From Microcystis aeruginosa W13-11 (GTDB lineage Bacteria; Cyanobacteriota; Cyanobacteriia; Cyanobacteriales; Microcystaceae), in the NCBI GenBank assembly GCA_009995705.1, contig JAADBR010000027.1:1-33871 (forward strand): a DNA stretch of 33,871 nt, read 5' to 3'. The number at the start of each line of letters is the position of its first letter. Within the stretch, counting starts at the first letter, position 1. The position numbers and the translations under genes are program-made. Positions 8,156-15,705 of the stretch are shown here, one piece after another. Under the pieces are notes generated by a model. The model had not been told where the DNA came from, searched no databases, and saw only the letters and a program-made list of their open reading frames with translations.

Positions 8156-11100
8156 ATGCTTACCTCTTATCAGGAATTACAAAAAGAACTTAGTTTGTCC
8201 TTACAAGACTTAAATGGTTTTGCCGACAAATTCCAAGAAAGTTATGATATTATTGTCTCACCCAACGAGGTTAACGAGCGGCACGGGGTGGGCGTTCTTT
8301 TAAAGAGAAATTTTCCCGATACTAGCCGGATAGTTTCCCTGCGAACCACTAATCTCTACGGTGGGGAGCAGGATTTTGGCGTTCAGAATTTTTGTCTAGA
8401 TGTGCGCGGTTGTTCCTACGGGGAAATTTTAGTAAAAATCCAAAATTTATTTGTTTATTTAAAACCGAAAAGAGTTTTAGTAATCCCATATTTTACCGAA
8501 GATTTTTATGTAGGGGTGGCAATTAAATCTCTCTTTCAGGTCCCCGTTTGTACCTACCTGATGGATGATCAGAACGTCTATGTTAACGCCGTCGAAGATG
8601 AAGCAGTTCAGAAATTACTCGATAGCAGCGATCTAATTTTAGGCATTTCTCTGCCCTTGTGCCAAGTCTATGAAAAAAAATACAGGCAGAAAATCTGGTT
8701 TATCCCTCCCGTGGTCGAAAGCTATCTGTTTCCCCCTGAAATTGTCATGCCTGATCTGATGGGGCGAGGCGTTTTAATTGGTAATATTTGGTCTCAGAAT
8801 TGGTTAGAAAAACTGCGTCAGTCATGTCGGGAATCCCAAATAAAAATTGATTGGTATGGTAATCCCAATCGTCACTGGCTGCAATTCCAAGAGGAAGAAT
8901 TAGCGCAGGATGGAATTTTCTTTCAAGGCTACTGTCCCCAGGCTGACCTAATTAACCGCCTACGTCAAGCTCCTTTTGCTCTTGTTCCCACTGGCAGTTC
9001 CGCAGAAGAACAGGATCGGCCGGAAATAGCCTATTTGAGCTTACCTTCCCGCATCCCTTTTATCGTCGCTGCTGCTAACACCCCCATTCTGGTGGTCGGA
9101 CAGAAAGATAGTGCCGCCGCTAAATTTGTGCAAGATTTTGACCTCGGTTCTGTCTGTGACTACGCATCCGCAAGTTTTTTAACAGAAATTGCCAAACTCC
9201 GTACCCATAGCTATCAGCTAAAACTGCGTCAGGCTAGTCGTCAATTAGCCACCAGTTTAAAAGCTGACCATTTTGACGATTGGCTCTGGCGATCACTAGA
9301 ACAGGGACAACCCATCGATAATCGCTTTGCCATGTTCCAGAACCACTGCGTCTGTGGCAGTGTTGTCATTACTGCCTGTGAAGTCAATCAGCAGCACGGC
9401 ACTGGGCCATTAGTAAAAAGAATCTTTCCTGATAATCGTCAAGTTATTTCCATACGCTCCGCTAATCACTACGGTGGGGAACAGAATTTTGGGGCGTTCA
9501 GTCTCGTGCTTGATCACCTGGAACTATCGCGACCAGAAATCTTTCAATCTGTACTCAAAACTTTCGCACACAACCAGATTGAGAGAGTTTTTTGTGTCCC
9601 TTACTACGCCAGCAACTTGCTAACAGCGATCGCTATTAAGGAATTATTTAACGTTCCCCTTGCCACCTACATCATGGACGATCAGAATATCTGCGTTCAG
9701 GAGATTCCCGATGCTTTAATGAAAGAGTTTTTAAGCAAATGTTCCGTTCGTTTTGCCACCCATCCCGAACTGCGCGACGCTTACGAGAATAAGTACGGCT
9801 ACAAATTTTGGCTCCTACCGGCGATCGTTCCCCACCGTCTCATCAATAGTGAAGTTGCCGAAGTTTCTCCCCAACGCTGTCAAGAAAAATGGGGAGCTTT
9901 ATTAGGGAGCATTTGGAGTCCCCAATGGTTCCAATCTCTTTTAGAGAGTATTCAAGGGGCAGGAATTAAACTAGATTGGTATGGCAATTCTAACTATTAT
10001 TGGCTCAAAGAATCTGCCACAGAATTAGAAAAATGGGGACTTTATAGCCAAGGACTTTATCCCGAAGAACAACTAGGACAACAACTACAAGCATATCCCT
10101 TTGTTATTGTTCCCACCGGAACCATGGACGAAAGAGATGATCGGACACAATTGTCTCGCCTTAGTTTACCCGGCCGGATTATTTTTAACCTCGCCACCGC
10201 TAACACCCCAGTAATTCTTTTAGGCAGTAATAAAACCTCGGCGGCTAACTTTATTAATCGCTTTCAAATCGGTGTGGTTTGTGATTATACACCTGAAAGT
10301 TTGGCGGCAGCCGTGGATTACGTTCTTGACCCAGAAAATCAGCAGAGAATGCGGGAAAATGCCGTTAAAGTAGCGGTAAAATTCTCGGATCAAGGGATCA
10401 ATCAATGGGTGCGGCAATCGATCGAACAAGAACAAGCAGCCGATGACAGATTTGAGGCGATTTTACCTCGATCGCCGATCGATTTAGTTCACTTTATTGA
10501 ACCCCCCGTTCCCTCAATTATCTATAAAGATTATGCTCAAGTCTATCAAGTCATGCGACGTTTACGAGGGCAAAAATATCAGCCCGATTTTGTGGTTGAT
10601 GTGGGAGCTTCCCACGGTATTTGGTCTCATACCGCTAGTCAATTATTCCCAGAAGCTCGCTTTATCCTCATCGATCCGCTAATCTCAAAATACGAGCAAT
10701 CGGCCAGAAATTACTACATCTGTAATATTCCTAAAGCCGAATTACTAGAAATTGCCATTTCTAATCAAGCTGGTCAGTTGAGTTTTCAAGTTTCCCCCGA
10801 TTTGTACGGTAGTTCCTTGCTCACTCCCGCCGATTTTAGAAACTATGAAACGATTACAGTGGCGGTAAAAACCCTCGATCAGGTGGCGACAGATGAGCAA
10901 ATTTCTGGCAGAGGAATATTAAAATTAGACGTGCAATGTGCCGAGCATATCGTCTTAGAAGGAGCGAAAGAATTTATCGCTCAGGTAGATTTAGTAATTG
11001 CTGAACTCTCCTTTATTCGCTATGATCAAGACGCTCTTGTCTTCAATGAAATGCTTAATCTTTTGGATCAGCTTGGTTTCCGTTATTATGACGAAACCGG

Positions 11101-11218
11101 CGAATGGAGATCCCCCATTGATGGCACACTCCTCCAAAAAGAAGTGGTCTTTATTCGTCAAGATTTGTTAGTTCCTGAAACTAGCCGCAAAATTGAAAAT
11201 TCTCCCAGTCAAGCTTAA
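8156..11218 (+). CDS. Tandem-duplicated glycosyltransferase-like protein fused to an FkbM methyltransferase
   Basis: The protein has 1020 residues. Two homologous units lie in tandem with a constant offset of 371 residues: EVNERHG (38) and EVNQQHG (409), YGGEQDFG and YGGEQNFG, MDDQN (136-140) and MDDQN (507-511), then IDWYGN/LDWYGN, VPTGS/VPTGT, YLSLPSRI/RLSLPGRI, AANTPILV/TANTPVIL and VCDY in both. The layout, with a late DWYGN segment and a substrate-binding-like PTGS stretch, resembles the two lobes of GT-B glycosyltransferases, but I cannot assign a CAZy family. Residues about 795-1000 form an FkbM methyltransferase: SAM motif DVGASHG (D815) and LKLDVQCAEHIVLEGA (D925). FkbM enzymes O-methylate sugars and other hydroxyls. 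No signal peptide, so probably cytoplasmic. It is first in a run of same-strand methyltransferase genes 18-41 bp apart. Confidence 0.75.
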   Translation: MLTSYQELQKELSLSLQDLNGFADKFQESYDIIVSPNEVNERHGVGVLLKRNFPDTSRIVSLRTTNLYGGEQDFGVQNFCLDVRGCSYGEILVKIQNLFVYLKPKRVLVIPYFTEDFYVGVAIKSLFQVPVCTYLMDDQNVYVNAVEDEAVQKLLDSSDLILGISLPLCQVYEKKYRQKIWFIPPVVESYLFPPEIVMPDLMGRGVLIGNIWSQNWLEKLRQSCRESQIKIDWYGNPNRHWLQFQEEELAQDGIFFQGYCPQADLINRLRQAPFALVPTGSSAEEQDRPEIAYLSLPSRIPFIVAAANTPILVVGQKDSAAAKFVQDFDLGSVCDYASASFLTEIAKLRTHSYQLKLRQASRQLATSLKADHFDDWLWRSLEQGQPIDNRFAMFQNHCVCGSVVITACEVNQQHGTGPLVKRIFPDNRQVISIRSANHYGGEQNFGAFSLVLDHLELSRPEIFQSVLKTFAHNQIERVFCVPYYASNLLTAIAIKELFNVPLATYIMDDQNICVQEIPDALMKEFLSKCSVRFATHPELRDAYENKYGYKFWLLPAIVPHRLINSEVAEVSPQRCQEKWGALLGSIWSPQWFQSLLESIQGAGIKLDWYGNSNYYWLKESATELEKWGLYSQGLYPEEQLGQQLQAYPFVIVPTGTMDERDDRTQLSRLSLPGRIIFNLATANTPVILLGSNKTSAANFINRFQIGVVCDYTPESLAAAVDYVLDPENQQRMRENAVKVAVKFSDQGINQWVRQSIEQEQAADDRFEAILPRSPIDLVHFIEPPVPSIIYKDYAQVYQVMRRLRGQKYQPDFVVDVGASHGIWSHTASQLFPEARFILIDPLISKYEQSARNYYICNIPKAELLEIAISNQAGQLSFQVSPDLYGSSLLTPADFRNYETITVAVKTLDQVATDEQISGRGILKLDVQCAEHIVLEGAKEFIAQVDLVIAELSFIRYDQDALVFNEMLNLLDQLGFRYYDETGEWRSPIDGTLLQKEVVFIRQDLLVPETSRKIENSPSQA

Positions 11219-11244
11219 GACAATTTACCCAATCACTAGCCAAA

Positions 11245-12600
11245 ATGATCAAGCAATTATTAGCCAAAAATAAAATAGTTCAGCGAGTTAAAGCAGTCAA
11301 AGATTTATTTCTAGAAAAACTTGATTCCCTCATTCATGTCCAATTTGACCAACTCCAAAAACTGGAAAAACTGGAGAAACTTAATCAGCTTGATCCCTTA
11401 GATTTTAAGGTTGAGCAACTTAATAACTCCACCGAACAAATCCGACAAGAAAATGCAGAAGCCAAGCGAAAGGCTGATTTATCACTGCAAAATCAAGCTT
11501 TTCTGCTCAAGTTTTCCGTAGATATAATTAAAAATATTCAAGTCTTGACGGAAAAACTCCAAACAAATCACAGCCAATCTCAAAAACAGCACGAATCAAC
11601 TCTGGACACTTTCCAAAAAATAGCCAGCGACGTGCGATTAGACTCCCAAAAACATAGTGATACAATTATCGATTCTTTCCAGAGAATTTATGAAGCTTAC
11701 CAACAGCAAAGTGATGCTGTTTTTGGAACCATACAAAAAATACAAGAAAATCTCCATCAAATCAGCGAAGATAACCGCCAAATCTTTGAAGATATTCACT
11801 CTCAAAAATATAAAGTCATTATCGATCAAAAATATTTTCAAGATTTAGACATCGAATTAATGACTTATTTATATTCCTATCTTCCCCATCGTCTTGCAGT
11901 AGATATTGGTGCTAATCGGGGGGATGTTTCTAGTCGTCTCCTACAAGCTGGTTATCAAGTTTATGCCTTTGAACCTTTTCCTGCTGTAATCGATAAGCTC
12001 AAAAATCGCCTCGGTGATCATCCTAACTTTCGGCTTTTTCCCTTTGCTCTCGGTTCCGAAAATCAAACCCAAGAACTACATATAGCCACAGATGAAACCC
12101 CAGACAACACCTATCAAGATGCCAGCTTTTATAGCAGTCTAACCAAGCATTCTCTTTCGGAAGGTTTAGCATTTACCGATACTATTCCCGTTACTGTTAA
12201 AACCCTAGCCAGCCTCCACGATGGCGAGGAATTACCTAAAGATATTGGTTTGGTTAAAATAGACACGGAAGGCTTTGATTTAGAGGTAATCAAAGGTATG
12301 GGTAACTATCGTTATCCCGTGGTAGTTGCGGAATTTTGGGATCAAAATTTCCCCTTTGGTCGTTCGGGAGCGATGAATCGATTACCAGATTTAGTCAATG
12401 CCATGAAGGAAAGAGATTATCACTGGCATCTAGTTATCTATCGTATTTGGGGCAGTTCCGACGTTAGTTATTACTGTAATTCTGCCTATTCCCTCGATAA
12501 TTCCTGGGGCAATGTTTTCTTTTTCCAAGATTATCATGTCTTCCATCAAGCTCTACTTTGGTCTGCTTCCGTTATGCCAGCCACTTATTTTTCTGCTTAG
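11245..12600 (+). CDS. FkbM-family methyltransferase with a long N-terminal coiled coil
   Basis: The protein has 451 residues. Residues 1 to about 195 are almost entirely charged heptad-like helix (repeats such as LEKLEKLNQL, and SQKQHESTLDTFQKI echoed by SQKHSDTIIDSFQRI), so a coiled-coil or oligomerisation arm is very likely. From about 205 to 415 comes an FkbM domain: AVDIGANRGD (D220), YAFEPFPAVIDKL, and KIDTEGFDLEVIKGMG (D340), the signature FkbM segment. The C-terminus is rich in aromatic residues (YRIWGSSDVSYYCN). It follows the fusion gene by 26 bp and precedes the next methyltransferase by 28 bp. The likely activity is SAM-dependent O-methylation of a glycan. The arm could scaffold the neighbouring enzymes; that is inference. 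Confidence 0.82.
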   Translation: MIKQLLAKNKIVQRVKAVKDLFLEKLDSLIHVQFDQLQKLEKLEKLNQLDPLDFKVEQLNNSTEQIRQENAEAKRKADLSLQNQAFLLKFSVDIIKNIQVLTEKLQTNHSQSQKQHESTLDTFQKIASDVRLDSQKHSDTIIDSFQRIYEAYQQQSDAVFGTIQKIQENLHQISEDNRQIFEDIHSQKYKVIIDQKYFQDLDIELMTYLYSYLPHRLAVDIGANRGDVSSRLLQAGYQVYAFEPFPAVIDKLKNRLGDHPNFRLFPFALGSENQTQELHIATDETPDNTYQDASFYSSLTKHSLSEGLAFTDTIPVTVKTLASLHDGEELPKDIGLVKIDTEGFDLEVIKGMGNYRYPVVVAEFWDQNFPFGRSGAMNRLPDLVNAMKERDYHWHLVIYRIWGSSDVSYYCNSAYSLDNSWGNVFFFQDYHVFHQALLWSASVMPATYFSA

Positions 12601-12628
12601 AAACTAAAACCTAATATCGAAGAAGTTT

Positions 12629-13411
12629 ATGGATTATCTCAACTATTTTGCCAACGATTGCCTAAAATATATACCAAGTCACAAGCTAACGGACAAAAAA
12701 GTTTTGGTGGTGGGTTGTAACGATGGCAGGGATTGCCGCTTTTTTCTAGAAGCGGCCGTCGTTCACGGTCTTGATGTTTGCGAAGATATCGGCCAAGGCT
12801 TAACTCATGAAAAAGTTTCCTACTTTCAAGAATCAGCCGAATCGACGACAAGACCCGATAACTACTACGATCTAGTTTTTTCCGTCGCTACTATGGAACA
12901 TATTCCCAATATTGAAGCGGCTTTTTCGGAAATATGGCGAGTGACAAAACCGGGAGGATTAATTTACTGTGTGGCTGCGCCTCTGTGGAATTCCTACGAA
13001 GGTCATCATCAATACGGTTTATTTGCCGATTATCCTTGGATTCATTTAAGACTATCAAAAGATGACATATTTCTCTATCTCCAAAAACATAAACAATTAG
13101 AAGATTTAAAACCTCTGGTAGCTATACTAGAGCAAGAAGGATTGTTATCAACTTCTTTAGAATCAGAAAACCAGGAGATTTACGCTAAGAATATAGTAGA
13201 TTTTATGTTCTCTGACTACTTTAATTTTCTACCTTCAAATCGGTATATAGAAACGGCTCTTTCCCTTGATGTTTCCTATATTATTCGCAATGATATTTGG
13301 CAAGATGGAGAACAATATCTCACCGATGCTATTCTGGCAGAATTAAACAGTAAAGGCTATAGTAAATATGAAGTTCTATCTGTATCTCATACTTATGTCG
13401 CCATTAAATAA
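12629..13411 (+). CDS. Class I SAM-dependent methyltransferase (Methyltransf_11 type)
   Basis: This 260-residue protein has a Rossmann-like SAM-binding domain at the N-terminus: motif I KVLVVGCNDGRD (about 24-35), an acidic motif II region GLDVCEDIG, then DLVFSVATMEHIPN and VTKPGGLIYCVAAPLW, which are motifs IV-VI of the UbiE/Methyltransf_11 group. After about residue 135 the sequence (HHQYGLFADYPWIHLRL and onward) is not diagnostic and probably forms the substrate side. It is 28 bp behind the coiled-coil FkbM gene and immediately before another FkbM gene, so it likely modifies the same substrate, perhaps at a different position. The acceptor is unknown. Confidence 0.82.
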   Translation: MDYLNYFANDCLKYIPSHKLTDKKVLVVGCNDGRDCRFFLEAAVVHGLDVCEDIGQGLTHEKVSYFQESAESTTRPDNYYDLVFSVATMEHIPNIEAAFSEIWRVTKPGGLIYCVAAPLWNSYEGHHQYGLFADYPWIHLRLSKDDIFLYLQKHKQLEDLKPLVAILEQEGLLSTSLESENQEIYAKNIVDFMFSDYFNFLPSNRYIETALSLDVSYIIRNDIWQDGEQYLTDAILAELNSKGYSKYEVLSVSHTYVAIK

Positions 13412-13452
13412 AATTGAAAAACAAACCCATCAAACTTTCTCCATCAGCTGGT

Positions 13453-14202
13453 ATGAATGATAACCCAAGCCAAATTAACCAAAATTATCAAGAAGTATTA
13501 GAAAAGTTGAGTGACGAGCAAGTCCTCAAAGAGATTCTTCAGGTTTTTCAACGATTGTCCAATCTCGGTTATCATCCCCAAGTTATCTTTGATATTGGCG
13601 CTTCTAATAGTGGGTGGTCTTGTTATGTAAAAAAAGTCCTTCCACTGGCCGAATTTTACTTATTTGAACCTCTAATTGATTACTGCTCTGAATATCGAGA
13701 ATTTATCGAAAAAACCTTGGTAATGTATCCTTCTTTTCATTTGCATAAAATTGCCCTTGGTGAAAAAAGTGGGGATATAACTATCAATGTCTTTCCCGAT
13801 AGCGTCGTCAGTAGCACTGCCCTAGATATGACTAGCACGGGAATCAAAACTATACCAGTTCCCGTGCCAATGTTTACCCTAGATGAAGCGATAACTTCCT
13901 TAAATTTGCCCATACCCCAGGTAATCAAAATTGACACCCAAGGCGGTGAGCTATCGATCCTGAAGGGAGCGCAAAAAACCCTCGCCAATGTTGATATTTT
14001 AATCTTAGAATCTTGGCTGTATCGGGGCTACGGACCAAATACACCTCTGTTAACGGAAATTGCTGATTGGCTACTAACCTTTAATTTTCGACTTTGGGAT
14101 GTGGTCGAACCCTACCGTAACGAACAGGGTGTTTTAGTCACTCTAGACTGTGTTTTTGTTAACACAAAATCTGGAATAACTCCCGACTGGTACTATGCTT
14201 AA
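13453..14202 (+). CDS. FkbM-family methyltransferase (tandem paralogue A)
   Basis: The predicted product has 249 residues from the ATG at 13453. A TTG at 13414, 2 bp past the upstream stop and without a ribosome-binding site, would add 13 residues that the downstream paralogue lacks, so the ATG is preferred. The SAM motif is FDIGASNSGWS (D47), followed by YLFEPL, ALGEKSGDITINVFP, and VIKIDTQGGELSILKGAQ (D161), the FkbM signature. The C-terminal half carries ILESWLYRGYGP and ends SGITPDWYYA. It is clearly a duplicate of the gene at 14652-15380 and of the decayed copy between them. Predicted role: SAM-dependent O-methylation, most likely of a sugar. Confidence 0.85.
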   Translation: MNDNPSQINQNYQEVLEKLSDEQVLKEILQVFQRLSNLGYHPQVIFDIGASNSGWSCYVKKVLPLAEFYLFEPLIDYCSEYREFIEKTLVMYPSFHLHKIALGEKSGDITINVFPDSVVSSTALDMTSTGIKTIPVPVPMFTLDEAITSLNLPIPQVIKIDTQGGELSILKGAQKTLANVDILILESWLYRGYGPNTPLLTEIADWLLTFNFRLWDVVEPYRNEQGVLVTLDCVFVNTKSGITPDWYYA

Positions 14203-14220
14203 CTATACTCAAGGATAATT

Positions 14221-14655
14221 ATGGAAGCTACCAGTTATAAATTTCTGGGGGAAACCTATAAAACTAAAGCCAGATTCGCCCAATTAGCTCTAGACGTATT
14301 TCAAAGACTGAAAAACTTGGGCTACCAACCGCAAGTCAACTTTGATATTGGTGCTTCTAATGGCTCTTAGTCAAAAGACAGCCGTGAAGTGCTTCCCAAG
14401 TCGGAATTTCATCTATTTGAGCCTCTAATCAACTATGATCCCGCCTGTCGAGCTATTATCCCCAAAAATTTTCGTTTATAGCCTACTTTAGGCGAAAAAA
14501 GTGGCCAAGTCACCATGAATATCTTCCCCAATCTGGTGGCCAGTAGTGCTTTAGATTTAAGTGGCTCCGACGCTGCCCTTAGCACCCTAGACTGTGTTCT
14601 TGTCAACACTCGTTTAGAACTAACCCCTAACTGATACTACCAGAGCCACCCATGA
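14221..14655 (+). pseudogene. Decayed FkbM methyltransferase (tandem paralogue B)
   Basis: The frame from the ATG at 14221 matches its two neighbours throughout: ETYKTKARFAQLALDVFQRL, FDIGASNGS, FHLFEPLIN, LGEKSGQVTMNIFPNLVASS and STLDCVLVNTRL. It is interrupted by TAG at 14368 (codon 50, where paralogues have the tryptophan of GSWS), TAG at 14479 (codon 87) and TGA at 14632 (codon 138, where paralogues have the tryptophan of DWYY). About 100 codons are missing after DLSGSDAAL, including the KIDTQG signature, and a shorter deletion precedes LGEKSG. All events keep the frame. The gene cannot make an active enzyme. Confidence 0.85.
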
Positions 14656-15380
14656 CGAATTCTGCCTACAAGTCCGTTGCCGATACCTATAAAACGAGGG
14701 AAAAGTTTGCTCAGCTAGACTTAGAAATTTTCCAGCGTTTGCAAGCTAAAGGGTTATCCCCCCAAGTTATTTATGATGTAGGGGCCTCGGATGGTTCCTG
14801 GTCTAGGGATATTGTTGAGGTGTTTCCCCAGTCTCAGTTTTATCTATTTGAGCCGTTAGTGAACCACGCGCCGGCTTATCAGCAGTTTATGACCGAAAGT
14901 TTAAAGCTTCATGACAATTTTCACCTCTATGGGGTGGCGTTAGGAGAACGGGAGGGAACTGTCACCCTTAATGTTTTTCCTAATCTGGTGGCCAGCACCG
15001 CTCTCCCGATGGAGGGGTCAGGTTTAGCACTATCACCCCTGACGGTGCCGGTCCTCACCCTAGATGGTTTAGTGGAGCGGGGAGAGTTACCAATTCCCCA
15101 AATCATCAAGATAGATACCCAGGGATACGAGTGGTCTATTCTCAAGGGAGCAGTCCAGATCCTGCCCCAGGTTTCAGTCTTATTGTTGGAGTGTTGGTTA
15201 TACCGAGGCTATGGACCCCAGACACCTCTGTTAACAGAATTGGCCAATTGGCTGCTAGGCTTCGGTTTTCACCTTTGGGACTTGGGGGATGAGTACCGGG
15301 ACGAGGGAGGGGGGTTGGCGACAGTGGACTGTCTCTTTCTCAATGTGGCCTCAGATATCTGTCCCGCTTGGCACTATTAG
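14652..15380 (+). CDS. FkbM-family methyltransferase (tandem paralogue C)
   Basis: This 242-residue protein opens MTNSAYKSVADTYKTREKFA. The SAM motif is YDVGASDGSWS (D42), then YLFEPLVNH, ALGEREGTVTLNVFPNLVAS, and IIKIDTQGYEWSILKGA (D155). It ends with LLECWLYRGYGPQTPLLTEL and a C-terminus DICPAWHY. Its ATG overlaps the last stop codon of the decayed copy, so it probably arose as the third unit of a tandem duplication. It is the last gene of the methyltransferase run. It looks richer in G and C than paralogue A, which may mean a separate origin or gene conversion. Predicted as a glycan O-methyltransferase; the acceptor is unknown. Confidence 0.87.
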   Translation: MTNSAYKSVADTYKTREKFAQLDLEIFQRLQAKGLSPQVIYDVGASDGSWSRDIVEVFPQSQFYLFEPLVNHAPAYQQFMTESLKLHDNFHLYGVALGEREGTVTLNVFPNLVASTALPMEGSGLALSPLTVPVLTLDGLVERGELPIPQIIKIDTQGYEWSILKGAVQILPQVSVLLLECWLYRGYGPQTPLLTELANWLLGFGFHLWDLGDEYRDEGGGLATVDCLFLNVASDICPAWHY

Positions 15381-15591
15381 TTATTAGTCTTTTTCGTGCA
15401 AACAAATCGAATAGGGTTAAAGCGAATCGTCACATAATGTTAAATTTGACCGCCTATCTCTCAAATCTGTAATTCCGTGCGCTATGTTAGTAGTAGTTTT
15501 TCAGTGAGTTAGCAAGCATTTTTAGCACTGGTATCTTCGGTAACACGAAAAAAATTGGATTTAACTCTAACTCCCATTGCTATAACCCTGC

Positions 15592-15621
15592 TTGACAAAA
15601 TGATAATGCCTCTCCTATGAT
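15592..15621 (+). promoter_or_regulatory. Strong sigma-70-type promoter of the RTX protein gene
   Basis: A perfect -35 TTGACA (15592-15597) and -10 TATGAT (15616-15621, one mismatch) are separated by 18 bp. Transcription would start near 15628, leaving a leader of roughly 78 nt before the ATG at 15706. A GAGGAG (15683-15688) lies 17 nt before the start, longer than usual spacing. The rest of the gene-free stretch 15381-15705 shows no other feature. Confidence 0.65.
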
Positions 15622-15705
15622 TAGTTGTGGTACCTCAGAGATGCTTGTAGCTTCTTTGATTTCTAACCTCGTTTCCTAGTGTGAGGAGTTTTAGGTAACA
15701 AAATT

